DNA of 64,000 nt, taken from NCBI GenBank assembly GCA_903895855.1, contig CAITVN010000178.1, positions 1 to 64,000 on the forward strand, in the 5' to 3' direction. The notes beneath the pieces were generated by a model. That model was given only the letters and a program-made list of their open reading frames with translations. It was not told the DNA's origin and ran no database searches. Position 1 is the first letter of the stretch; every line of letters starts with the position of its first letter. A program made the position numbers and the translations under genes. The DNA is from Oligoflexia bacterium (GTDB lineage: Bacteria; Bdellovibrionota; UBA1018). Shown here one piece after another: positions 8,383 to 17,417 of the stretch.

Positions 8383-9564
8383 ATGACAGAAGAACGAGTG
8401 ATTTGGGGAAAATGGAATTGTAGCAGTTGCGGAGTGAAGGGCATCTCTGCAAAACCACCTGAAGGCGAGAAATCACCGCGCTGCCCACAGTGCGGTTCGG
8501 CCAGAGAAGTCGGACAAAATGAAGAAGCCTATCTCGACAATGCTCGCGACGAAACCGGAAAAGTTCTTGATGCCGTCGTCGCAGAAACCCCTGAAGAAGT
8601 GGCGATTGCGAAAGGTGGCGCTGATTGGGAATGCAGTTCATGCAAAGCTACCAACCGAGCACGCGAAGCTGCGTGTACCTCTTGTGGTGGCACTCGAAGC
8701 AAAGACGCCAGAGAACTTGAAGCAGAGCCCACACCAAAAAAGAATTCGGGCGCAACCCCGCAGCCGCAACCGAAAGCCACACCAAAGAAGAGCTCTGCGG
8801 CGCCGATCATCTTTTTCTTGTTCGCTCTGATTGTCAGCATTTTAGGCTACCAATGGTGGGGCAAGCGGGTAAATACGATCACCGCTAAGGTCGCCTCAAT
8901 GAAATGGCAACACGTGGTCAGTCGCGAAGCGTTTTCACCCACCACTTTGAGAGAATGGCGAACTCAACTCACCGAAGCTGCCGCAAAGATGCCCAGCGAT
9001 GGTCGCGGTGAAATCGCGGGCATACAGAATATTCGCAATTGCAAAGATGAACACCTAAAAGACGAGCGCTATGCCTGCGGGGTCGACACTCGCTGCTCGA
9101 ACGAGAACGTTCAGGTGCCTGATGGGCAAGACTGCCACAAAGAGTGCAAAACCAAGAGCAATCGCAATGGCAGCTTCACCGAATCGTGCGGGCAAGTCTG
9201 TACACCCAAGTACCGATCAGAGAGCCGACGAAAGTGTGAAGACGTCACGAAATTCTGCACGAGGCCTATATACGCCGCAAAATGTGATTACGACACTTAT
9301 GTATGGAAACCGGTAGAGACCAAGAAAACAGAAGGTAGTGACTCAAACAACCATAGCCGCTTGCCATGGCCAGATTTGAAATCGGGCAGCCTCGAAAGAA
9401 TCACCAAGACCGAGAGCTACGCCGTTTCAATCGAATACCCGTTTAAGAAAGCGATCAAAACTCACTTATTAGTTCCGAAATCTGAAGCCGAATTTCTACC
9501 TTACTCAGTCGGTCAGCCCGTACCCATCAAGATGAATAATTTTGGTGAGCTGACTGGGTTTTAA
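8383..9564 (+). CDS. Zinc-finger membrane protein with RanBP2-type finger and Cys-rich outer domain
   Basis: A 393-residue protein. It starts with a treble-clef-like zinc ribbon (WNCSSCG then CPQCGS), followed at about residue 84 by a textbook RanBP2-type finger, W-x-C-x2-C-x3-N-x6-C-x2-C (WECSSCKATN then CTSCGG), a type best known from eukaryotes. A charged linker leads to one membrane helix (APIIFFLFALIVSILGYQWW, about 143-162). The ~230-residue C-terminal part, probably periplasmic, carries about a dozen cysteines between about residues 220 and 310, as if disulfide-bonded, and a C-terminal sandwich-like segment. Function is unknown; the topology suggests zinc fingers on the cytoplasmic face. 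Confidence 0.8.
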   Translation: MTEERVIWGKWNCSSCGVKGISAKPPEGEKSPRCPQCGSAREVGQNEEAYLDNARDETGKVLDAVVAETPEEVAIAKGGADWECSSCKATNRAREAACTSCGGTRSKDARELEAEPTPKKNSGATPQPQPKATPKKSSAAPIIFFLFALIVSILGYQWWGKRVNTITAKVASMKWQHVVSREAFSPTTLREWRTQLTEAAAKMPSDGRGEIAGIQNIRNCKDEHLKDERYACGVDTRCSNENVQVPDGQDCHKECKTKSNRNGSFTESCGQVCTPKYRSESRRKCEDVTKFCTRPIYAAKCDYDTYVWKPVETKKTEGSDSNNHSRLPWPDLKSGSLERITKTESYAVSIEYPFKKAIKTHLLVPKSEAEFLPYSVGQPVPIKMNNFGELTGF

Positions 9565-9567
9565 ACT

Positions 9568-9765
9568 CTAGGTCTCGAGAAGCCATTTCCATGCAGGTAT
9601 GAGCTTGATCTTACTAATTTCAGGTCGATCTAGCGCAAATTCTGGCCAAGTATCTTCAGAGAAAGTAATCAAAGTTAAGTTTGAACAGCGCATTTCTTTT
9701 GCTCCGCGCATCAGACCTTTGATCTCTCGCTCGTAGGTATCTAGCATATGAAATAGAGGTAGCAT
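9568..9765 (-). pseudogene. C-terminal relic of a DUF4143-type AAA ATPase
   Basis: A 65-residue frame whose sequence matches, from memory, the C-terminal end of the large DUF4143 AAA ATPase family: REIKGLMRGAKEM, then NLTLITFSED, then the closing IKLIPAWKWLL. In full-length members this tail follows ~350 residues with a Walker A site; here nothing upstream continues it in any frame. GAGG lies six bases before the ATG, so a small protein could still be made. The most likely reading is a decayed fragment of a gene related to the two ATPases at 49.7 and 52.1 kb. Confidence 0.55.
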
Positions 9766-9886
9766 AAGCCCTCACCCTGCCAAAAATTGCTAAAACTACT
9801 GTAGCAATGTTTTTAAATGAAACGTATCTATTTCTAATTAGGCACAATAAACCCCATTTTTTTAACTGCACCGGTGAGAGTGTTGA

Positions 9887-12800
9887 ATGAAGACAAAGGC
9901 CCAAAGCCCATTTGCGATCGCTTTTTCAATTTTTTTGGCATCAGTTCTACTTGGCACCACATTCACTGTCAGACAGAGAGTCGAGCGAGCAGCTCAATTT
10001 CAAGCTCGCACTGTTTTCGATAACCGAATCGACGAAATCAAAGAGCACATCACGCAACGACTGCGCGAGCACGAAAGCTTGCTTCGCGGAGGGGTCGGTT
10101 TATTTAGTAGCGTCGGTGACGTCACCCGAATTCAGTGGCGGCAATACGTATCAGCGCTTGAGCTTAATCAAAGTCACCCAGGCATTCAAGGAGTGGGGTT
10201 CTCAGTTTGGCTTAAGCCGAGCGAAAAAGCCGCCAACCTCACAAAAATTCAAGCAGAAGGGTTTTCTGAATACACCATTAAGCCCGATGGCGTGCGAAAT
10301 ATTTACACCCCAATTATTTATTTAGAACCATTCGATTGGCGCAATCAGCGGGCATTGGGTTATGACATGTACTCTGAACCGGTACGCCGCCTTGCTATCA
10401 ACATGTCAGTTGATAGTGGCACTACCTCTATTTCGGGTAAAATCACCCTAGTACAAGAGACAGAGAAAGATAAGCAAAATGGCATTCTGATGTTTGTTCC
10501 TGTTTACCATAAGAAGGCCCTGATTGACACCGTTGCAAATCGGCGTGCTGCCATTCGGGGCCTAGTCTACAGCCCTATTCGGCTTAAAGATTTTGTCACC
10601 GCTACTCTTGGGGGCTATGGCGACGGCATTCAGTTTGAGATTTTTGACGGTCCCTCTCAGTCAGACGCCCAGGTGTTGTACCGAAGCACTGAGTTGCAGC
10701 CTGTTTCTGCAGATTATCGCTCAATGTTCAGTCAAGTTGAAACTGTCGAGATATTCGGTAGTTCAAAGTGGTTGTTTACATTTAAGACCCTACCCGGTTT
10801 TGACAAAGCGACAAAATCAAATGAACCGGCTATCTTTCTGGTTTTTGGAACTCTTCTTAGTTTTCTACTTTCATACGGCGCCTTCGCGACCTTGTCTTCT
10901 CGAAAGAAAACATTCGATTTAGTTAAAGAAAGAACAAAGCAACTGACCGCCGAGAAAGCGTTTCAAAAACTGATCTTTGATTCAACGGCTGAGGCAATTT
11001 ATGGAATTGATTTAGACGGCAAGTGTACCTTTAGCAATCAAGCGTGCGGTTACCTCTTGGGGTATTCAAAAGAAGATGAATTAATTGGCCAAAACATGCA
11101 CTCACTCATTCACCACTCTTATTCTGACGGTAAGCAATATCCAGTCGAACAGTGCAAGGTGTATTTGGCCTTTGAGACGGGGCAGAAGAGTCACTGCGAC
11201 ACCGAGGTACTCTGGCGCAAAGACGGTTCGAGTTTTGCGGCCGAATACTGGTCTTACCCCCAATATTCTGAGGGCAAGATTATGGGGGCTGTGGTCACCT
11301 TTCTCGATGTGACCGCGCGAATAGAGTCTGAGTTCGCTCTGCGAGAAAGCGAGCAAGCCTTTCGAAACCAGTTCGAACAGAACTCGTCGGTTATGTTACT
11401 CATCAATGCATCAGATGGTTCATTGATTGATGTGAATCTAGCTGCAGTAAAATTTTACGGGTACTCGGCCGAGAAAATGAAAAAAATGCGCATCACCGAC
11501 ATTTCGACGTGGCCTGCCGAAAGGGTGATGGCAAAAATGAAAGCAGCAAGCCTTTCACCTGCAGGTACCCAGTTTGAGTCTCGGCACCGACAAAGCGACG
11601 GCTGGGTACGTGACGTGTCAGTATCGACCAGTAGAATAGTGAGAAGCACTGGCCTCACCATGCTGTCGATTATCAACGACATCACCCAAAGCAAGGCCGC
11701 CGAAGAAAAGGTGAAGCAATTGTCGAATCGCTTAGCCCTTGCCACCAAAGCCAGTGGCATCGGCGTATGGGAATACGACATCGGCCACAACACGCTACAC
11801 TGGGACTCTCAAATGTTTGAGCTGTACGGAATGAATGAAAAACAGTTTGGCGGGGCATACAGCGCCTGGCGCTCAGGGTTGCATCCTGATGATCGAGCAA
11901 GAGGCGATCAAGAGGTTGGGTTAGCAATTGCCGGAAGCAAAGAGTTCGACACTGAGTTCAGAGTCGTCTGGCCTGACGAATCGATTCACCACATTAGGGC
12001 GCTTGCGGTTATTCAGCGTGATGACACGGGTAACGCTCTAAAGATGGTAGGGACCAATTGGGAAATCACCCAACAAAAGCAAACCGAAGCATCTCTCAAA
12101 CGAGCGGTCGCAACAAAAAGTGAATTTCTCGCCAATATGAGCCATGAAATCCGCACCCCCATGAATGGGGTCATCGGAATGACTCAATTGCTTTTAAACA
12201 CGCAACTAGACAGGAACCAGCGTCGTTATGCCGAAACCATACACTCAAGCGGTGAATCACTGCTGACGCTAATCGACGACATCCTTGATTTCTCAAAAAT
12301 TGAGGCAAACAAACTGAACCTCGAATCGATTGATTTTGAACTGCGTGCGCTGCTCGATGGTTTTACCCCTGCACTTGCTCATCGGGCCCACCAAAAGAGC
12401 ATTGAGTTTATTTGCGCCACAGCCACTGAGATTCCGACTCACTTTCGCGGAGACCCGCACCGGTTACTTCAGGTGGTGAATAATTTAGTCAGCAACGCGA
12501 TCAAGTTCACCCACCAGGGTGAGATTGTAGTTCGGGTAAGCACTCTCGAAGAATCTGATGCCGATGCGTTAATGCGATTTTCGGTTACCGATACCGGAAT
12601 CGGAATCGCCCCCGATCGCATTGGTTTGTTGTTTGAAAAATTCTCACAGGCCGACACAAGCACCACTCGCAAGTATGGAGGTACTGGGCTTGGTCTCACT
12701 ATCTCTCGACAACTTGTCCAAATGATGAGCGGCAACGTCGGCGTAGAAAGCCGAGAAGGGCAAGGATCAGAGTTTTGGTTTACGGTTCGGCTGCCCAAGC

Positions 12801-14041
12801 AAAAATCTAGCTCGAAGAACCTAAGCAGTTTCTCAGGCCTAGCGGGCAAGCGCATTTTGGTCGTCGATGACAACAAGACAAACCGAGAGCTATTGATCAC
12901 ACAGTTAACAAACTGGGGTCTAGTGGCCGAAGAAGCGAGCGACGGCTTTGCTGCACTGCTCGCGGCTCAGCGTGCCCACGAGCTAAAGACGCCATTCGAT
13001 GCTATTCTTCTGGATATGCTCATGCCTGGGATGGACGGTTTAGAGTTCGCAAGCAAAGTGAAGAATGAAGTGAACCTGAAGAGTATTCGACTCATACTCA
13101 TGACATCTGAGCCAATGCACCGAGAGATAAAAAAGTCAGAACAAATCAATTTTTGCGCTCAATTACCCAAACCGGTAGGTCATGCGGGCCTTGCTGACTG
13201 CCTTGGTCTGGTCTTCGACAAACAATCTTCTGCCGGCGGTGAAGCCCCGGTCGCTCTGGCCACTCAGTCTGATGCAGAGGGCGTATTTGAAAAATCTTCG
13301 CGCATTCTGGTCGTTGAGGATAATGAAACCAATCAAGAAGTGGCCCTAGGAATACTGAAATTACTTGGCCTGCATGCCGATATAGCCGCTAATGGCGTTG
13401 AGGCCATTCAAGTTCTCATTTCATCAGATTACGATCTCGTTTTGATGGATGTTCAAATGCCTGAACTCGACGGATATGAAACCACGCAGCTAATTCGTGA
13501 TTCTGGTTCGGCAGTGCGAAATCACCGTATCCCAGTCATCGCAATGACCGCTAACGCTTTAGAGGGAGCCCGGCAAAAATGCCTCGACGCGGGAATGAAT
13601 GACTACATCACAAAGCCAATCGACGCAAAGCACCTCGAAGACCGCCTAAAACACTGGCTTCCTTTTAGAGCGACCAAAACCATGAAAAACGAAACGGCTG
13701 CGATTGAACTGTTTAACTCGCAGGTACTTTTGGACCGAGTACAAGGAGACGACCAGATCGCTCGACAGATCGTTGAAGTTTTTTTAACAGACACGCCAGC
13801 CCGGATCGAAGAACTGCAAGCCTACCTCACCTTGGGAGACCTCAAAAAAGCCGGCATCATCGCGCATGGGATCAAAGGATCAGCTACAGCAATTGGCGCA
13901 GAGAAAATGAGCGCAGTAGCAAAAGAAATCGAAAAGCTCGCTCACCTCAGCAACCTTGAGGGCGTGAAGAGCCTGATGAATGACCTGAGAACCTCGCACC
14001 TACGATCACAAGTGCAAATTAAAAAATGGAGAAAAACATGA
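9887..14041 (+). CDS. CHASE-PAS hybrid sensor histidine kinase with two receivers and Hpt
   Basis: A 1384-residue inner-membrane phosphorelay protein. Order: TM helix (about 8-26), periplasmic CHASE sensor domain (about 60-300), second TM helix (about 312-332), three PAS domains (about 350-735), HisKA with H-box SHEIRTPMNGVIG (His about 752), HATPase with N-box NLVSNAIKF and G boxes DTGIGIAPD and GGTGLGL, receiver 1 (LLDMLMPGMDG, about 985-1110), receiver 2 (LMDVQMPELDG, about 1140-1260) and a C-terminal Hpt domain (AHGIKGSATAIGA). All phosphotransfer residues look intact, so a full His-Asp-His relay in one chain is possible. The ligand is unknown; CHASE domains typically bind small molecules. 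Its stop overlaps the next gene by ATGA. Confidence 0.93.
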   Translation: MKTKAQSPFAIAFSIFLASVLLGTTFTVRQRVERAAQFQARTVFDNRIDEIKEHITQRLREHESLLRGGVGLFSSVGDVTRIQWRQYVSALELNQSHPGIQGVGFSVWLKPSEKAANLTKIQAEGFSEYTIKPDGVRNIYTPIIYLEPFDWRNQRALGYDMYSEPVRRLAINMSVDSGTTSISGKITLVQETEKDKQNGILMFVPVYHKKALIDTVANRRAAIRGLVYSPIRLKDFVTATLGGYGDGIQFEIFDGPSQSDAQVLYRSTELQPVSADYRSMFSQVETVEIFGSSKWLFTFKTLPGFDKATKSNEPAIFLVFGTLLSFLLSYGAFATLSSRKKTFDLVKERTKQLTAEKAFQKLIFDSTAEAIYGIDLDGKCTFSNQACGYLLGYSKEDELIGQNMHSLIHHSYSDGKQYPVEQCKVYLAFETGQKSHCDTEVLWRKDGSSFAAEYWSYPQYSEGKIMGAVVTFLDVTARIESEFALRESEQAFRNQFEQNSSVMLLINASDGSLIDVNLAAVKFYGYSAEKMKKMRITDISTWPAERVMAKMKAASLSPAGTQFESRHRQSDGWVRDVSVSTSRIVRSTGLTMLSIINDITQSKAAEEKVKQLSNRLALATKASGIGVWEYDIGHNTLHWDSQMFELYGMNEKQFGGAYSAWRSGLHPDDRARGDQEVGLAIAGSKEFDTEFRVVWPDESIHHIRALAVIQRDDTGNALKMVGTNWEITQQKQTEASLKRAVATKSEFLANMSHEIRTPMNGVIGMTQLLLNTQLDRNQRRYAETIHSSGESLLTLIDDILDFSKIEANKLNLESIDFELRALLDGFTPALAHRAHQKSIEFICATATEIPTHFRGDPHRLLQVVNNLVSNAIKFTHQGEIVVRVSTLEESDADALMRFSVTDTGIGIAPDRIGLLFEKFSQADTSTTRKYGGTGLGLTISRQLVQMMSGNVGVESREGQGSEFWFTVRLPKQKSSSKNLSSFSGLAGKRILVVDDNKTNRELLITQLTNWGLVAEEASDGFAALLAAQRAHELKTPFDAILLDMLMPGMDGLEFASKVKNEVNLKSIRLILMTSEPMHREIKKSEQINFCAQLPKPVGHAGLADCLGLVFDKQSSAGGEAPVALATQSDAEGVFEKSSRILVVEDNETNQEVALGILKLLGLHADIAANGVEAIQVLISSDYDLVLMDVQMPELDGYETTQLIRDSGSAVRNHRIPVIAMTANALEGARQKCLDAGMNDYITKPIDAKHLEDRLKHWLPFRATKTMKNETAAIELFNSQVLLDRVQGDDQIARQIVEVFLTDTPARIEELQAYLTLGDLKKAGIIAHGIKGSATAIGAEKMSAVAKEIEKLAHLSNLEGVKSLMNDLRTSHLRSQVQIKKWRKT

Positions 14042-14709
14042 TTCAAGAAAAGAAAATTCTGATTGTCGACGACAACCACGTCGCGCGCGAAATGGTTAAG
14101 CTCATGCTTGAAAAACGGGGATTTTCGGTTGTTCAATTGAGCGGAGGTGCCTCGATCCTTGAGACGATCACGGTTGAACAACCACAGCTCGTACTACTTG
14201 ACCTCATCATGCCTGACATGGACGGAAATCAGACGCTAGAAATGATACGCACTCGGTACACCGAAAGTGAATTACCCGTGATCATGGTGACTTCACAGTC
14301 AGAATCAGTCGATTTCATCGAATCACTCAAACGTGGAGCAAATGACTACATCACCAAACCCATTCAATTTGATGTCGCATTGAGAAGGATTCAAACCCAA
14401 TTGACTTTGAAAACCCAAACCGCCTTAATTACTCATACAAAAGAAATGGCCGCGATTCACGCCACAATCACCACCTTCAATCATGAGATCAACAATCCTT
14501 TAGCGATCGCGACTGGACAAGTGCACTTTTTAAGAAAAAAATACGGCGAAGAGCCTGAATTTCCGAAGCTTGAAAAAGCGCTTTTGCGAATCGCCGAAGT
14601 GATCAAAAAAACAGGCACTTTACTCGAAAGCTCATCAATTGACTTTGAGCAATACGCAGGAGCTTCGCAAATGATCAACTTAAAGAGCAAAGCCCCGAAG
14701 ACTGAATAG
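14038..14709 (+). CDS. Response regulator with C-terminal HisKA-like helix pair
   Basis: About 223 residues. Residues 1-120 form a receiver (acidic VDDN, phospho-Asp in LLDLIMPDMDG, Thr in VTSQS, Lys in TKPI). The remaining ~100 residues contain a histidine-kinase-like dimerisation motif, FNHEINNPLAIATGQ, but no ATPase domain follows. It could accept phosphate from the hybrid kinase or act as a dimerisation scaffold. I chose the ATG at 14038, which overlaps the kinase stop (ATGA) and has GGAG six bases upstream; an in-frame ATG at 14026 is less well placed. The tight coupling argues that it is the kinase partner. Confidence 0.88.
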   Translation: MIQEKKILIVDDNHVAREMVKLMLEKRGFSVVQLSGGASILETITVEQPQLVLLDLIMPDMDGNQTLEMIRTRYTESELPVIMVTSQSESVDFIESLKRGANDYITKPIQFDVALRRIQTQLTLKTQTALITHTKEMAAIHATITTFNHEINNPLAIATGQVHFLRKKYGEEPEFPKLEKALLRIAEVIKKTGTLLESSSIDFEQYAGASQMINLKSKAPKTE

Positions 14710-14720
14710 CTACGAGCCCA

Positions 14721-16352
14721 TCACTCGGCACTCATGAACGCATAGCGAAAATCTTTTGCGGGCACGAACGTCTCTTTGATCGATCGCGGCGAGAGCCAAC
14801 GGTAAAGGTTGAGCACGCTACCCGCTTTGTCGTTGGTACCTGAAGCGCGGGCGCCTCCGAATGGCTGCTGGCCAACCACGGCCCCCGTAGGCTTGTCATT
14901 GATGTAGAAATTTCCAGCCGCGTGCCGCAACCGACTACTCATGCGAGTGATCGCTGAACGATCTTGCGAAAAGATCGCGCCCGTCAGGGCGTACGGCGAA
15001 CTTTCGTCACAGAACTTCAACGCTTCATCAAGCTTCGCGTCGTCATAAACGAAAATCGTGAGCACCGGCCCAAAAATTTCTTCGACCATGCTCTTGTACC
15101 CAGGGTTTTCGGTGACGATCACCGTGGGTTCAATGAAGTAGCCGATTTCAGAATTGGCCTTGCCGCCAACCAGAATCTTGGCATCAGACGAATTCTTGGC
15201 GTGCTCGATATATGAGTAGATACGCTTGAACTCTCGCTCGTCGATTACGGCATTGACGAAATTTCTAAAGTCTCTCACGTCACCCATCTTGAGCGATGAC
15301 ACTTGAGCGGCTAATTCTTTACTGATGTAACCCCAAAGACTGCGCGGAATGTAGGCACGCGAAGCCGCCGAACATTTTTGGCCTTGATATTCAAAAGCAC
15401 CGCGAACCAATGCCGTTACGACGGCTACTGAGTCAGCCGAAGGGTGCACGAACACGAAATCTTTTCCGCCCGTTTCGCCAACCATTCGTGGGTACGAGCC
15501 GTATTTTTCGATATTCTCGCCGACAGTCTTGTACATGCTTTGAAAAGTAGACGTCGAACCGGTGAAGTGAACGCCGCCCAGTTGAGGCGAAGGCAAAAGG
15601 GTGGTGCCCACTTCTGCGCCAACCGAGGGCAAGAAATTGATCACGCCATCAGGAAACCCGGCTTCTTTGAAAAGTTTCATCAAATAGTAAGCTGACGGTA
15701 TTTGAGTGTTTGCCGGCTTCCAGATCACCGTGTTGCCGCAAAGCGCCGGCGCCGTCGGCAAATTGCCGGCAATTGACGTAAAATTAAACGGAGTCACCGC
15801 TAGCACGAACCCCTCAAGCGGCCGGTAGTCCATGCGATTCCAGGTACCCGGTGCCGAGACCGGCTGTTGCTCAATGATTTGCTGATAAAAGTGAGCATTG
15901 TACCTAAAAAAATCGATCAGCTCACAAGCCGCATCGATTTCTGCTTGGTAAGCATTTTTCGACTGACCCAACATGGTTGAAGCATTCAATTCATCGCGAT
16001 AAGGCCCCGCGAGAAGATCAGCGGCCTTCAGAAAAATTGCCGCACGTTCATGCCAAGGCAGGGCTTCCCACTCGGGTTTGGCGCGCGCCGCAGCTTCGAC
16101 AGCCGCTTTCATTTCAGCAGGCCCCGCCAAGTGAAATTCTGCGAGAACTTCTTTATGAGAGTGAGGCATCACAGCTATTCGTTTGTTGCCCGTCCGCACT
16201 TCTTTGCCGCCAATAATGCATGGCACATCTAATCGTTCGCCAGCCATCGACTTCAATCTGGCCTTCAATGACTCGCGATGGGCGTCTCCAACAGCGTAAG
16301 GACGAATGGGTTCGTTGATGGGCGTGGGCACTTGAAATTTTGCGTCAGACAT
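14721..16352 (-). CDS. pruA: 1-pyrroline-5-carboxylate dehydrogenase (L-glutamate gamma-semialdehyde dehydrogenase)
   Basis: A 543-residue aldehyde dehydrogenase that oxidises glutamate semialdehyde to glutamate in proline catabolism with NAD. Seen: the general-base region GETGGKDFVFV (Glu about 294), the nucleophile context GQKCSAASRAYIP (Cys about 326) and EEIFGPVLT. Length and N-terminal region (PYAVGDAHRESLKARLKSM) fit the stand-alone P5C dehydrogenase found in many bacteria, not the bifunctional PutA. A strong AAGGAG ribosome site precedes the start. It is 45 bases downstream of the DHOD-like gene on the same strand. No proline dehydrogenase gene is in the window. Confidence 0.93.
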   Translation of the reverse strand: MSDAKFQVPTPINEPIRPYAVGDAHRESLKARLKSMAGERLDVPCIIGGKEVRTGNKRIAVMPHSHKEVLAEFHLAGPAEMKAAVEAAARAKPEWEALPWHERAAIFLKAADLLAGPYRDELNASTMLGQSKNAYQAEIDAACELIDFFRYNAHFYQQIIEQQPVSAPGTWNRMDYRPLEGFVLAVTPFNFTSIAGNLPTAPALCGNTVIWKPANTQIPSAYYLMKLFKEAGFPDGVINFLPSVGAEVGTTLLPSPQLGGVHFTGSTSTFQSMYKTVGENIEKYGSYPRMVGETGGKDFVFVHPSADSVAVVTALVRGAFEYQGQKCSAASRAYIPRSLWGYISKELAAQVSSLKMGDVRDFRNFVNAVIDEREFKRIYSYIEHAKNSSDAKILVGGKANSEIGYFIEPTVIVTENPGYKSMVEEIFGPVLTIFVYDDAKLDEALKFCDESSPYALTGAIFSQDRSAITRMSSRLRHAAGNFYINDKPTGAVVGQQPFGGARASGTNDKAGSVLNLYRWLSPRSIKETFVPAKDFRYAFMSAE

Positions 16353-16397
16353 TGATGATCTCCTTTTTTTTGATCTCGGCCGATTGATAGCGATCGA

Positions 16398-17417
16398 TTA
16401 AGAAAACTGCGAGCCGGTGCTCGACAGGCTCCAACCACGAAGAATTTTCATGTAATTGGCGCGACCAAATGCCGACGGATCAGGGCAAGTACGAAGGCTC
16501 ATGCTGCCGCGCAGTTGATCAAGCGATTCGTATTCATTTTTCTCAAGCCAGTCGAGTAATTCTTGTTCAAGAATGCGAAATTGCTCAGGCCCATGTTTCA
16601 AAATGGTCGAAACTAGTTGAATGACAGAAGCCCCTGCCATCAAAGACTTGATCACATCTGAACTCGTGTGTACGCCCCCAGAAACCGCGAGAAGCCCCGG
16701 AAAATGCGGTTCAAGAATCGCCAACCATCGCAGCCGAAGCCCAAGCTCGCTCGAACTCGACAGGTGAAGTATGGGTCTGACTTCAAGTGACTCAATATCA
16801 ATGTCTGATTGATACAGGCGATTGAATAGTACCACGCCGTCGGCGCCCGCTTCTTTTAAACTTTTCACAAAGTTCGGAATCGACGAGAAAAAAGGCGACA
16901 ACTTAACAGCCAACGGAATTTTTACCATTGCTCGAATGTGTTTTAAAATTTCGATATACCGCTTTTCAATATCGGCGGCCGACTCGTCGGTCTCAGTCGG
17001 CAATTCGAAAAAATTCAACTCAAGCGCATCGGCGCCCGCTTCTTCAATCAGTTTCGAATGGTATTCCCAGCCACCAGATGTGACGCCATTGAGCGAACCG
17101 ATAACCGGTATACTCACCTTTTGCTTAATTTTTCGAATCTGCTCGAGGTACTGACCGGTATCGAGCGCAAAATCTGAAAGGGCCGGAAAAAATCCTGACG
17201 CGGCTTCAGAAAATGCCCCACCATGCCTCTCGACGTGATGTTCGATGGCTTGATCTTCCATTTGAATCTGTTCTTCAAATAGCGAACGAAGCACGATGGC
17301 AGAAGCGCCCGCCTCTTCTAATCTTTGAACGGTCTCAACTTTATCTGCCAATGGCGACGCGCCCAGAATGAGCGGATTTTTTAATTTTAAACCGAGGTAC
17401 TTGGTTTCTAAATTCAT
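16398..17417 (-). CDS. Dihydroorotate dehydrogenase-like flavoprotein
   Basis: A 339-residue FMN-binding TIM-barrel protein of the dihydroorotate/dihydropyrimidine dehydrogenase superfamily. Typical pieces are KNPLILGASPL at the N-terminus, PVIGSLNG, IPLAVKLSPFF and the phosphate-binding end SGGVHTSSDVIKSLMAGASVIQLVS. These dihydroorotate dehydrogenase-like proteins are often found next to pyruvate:ferredoxin oxidoreductase genes and are probably not the PyrD of pyrimidine synthesis. Here the start overlaps the nifJ stop by four bases, which supports a functional link to ferredoxin or flavodoxin electron flow (inference). Confidence 0.88.
   Translation of the reverse strand: MNLETKYLGLKLKNPLILGASPLADKVETVQRLEEAGASAIVLRSLFEEQIQMEDQAIEHHVERHGGAFSEAASGFFPALSDFALDTGQYLEQIRKIKQKVSIPVIGSLNGVTSGGWEYHSKLIEEAGADALELNFFELPTETDESAADIEKRYIEILKHIRAMVKIPLAVKLSPFFSSIPNFVKSLKEAGADGVVLFNRLYQSDIDIESLEVRPILHLSSSSELGLRLRWLAILEPHFPGLLAVSGGVHTSSDVIKSLMAGASVIQLVSTILKHGPEQFRILEQELLDWLEKNEYESLDQLRGSMSLRTCPDPSAFGRANYMKILRGWSLSSTGSQFS

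Noticed and set aside
12469-12900. 143-codon minus-strand frame opposite the hybrid kinase
   Set aside because: It covers the ATPase domain of the kinase in the opposite strand and has no recognisable content.
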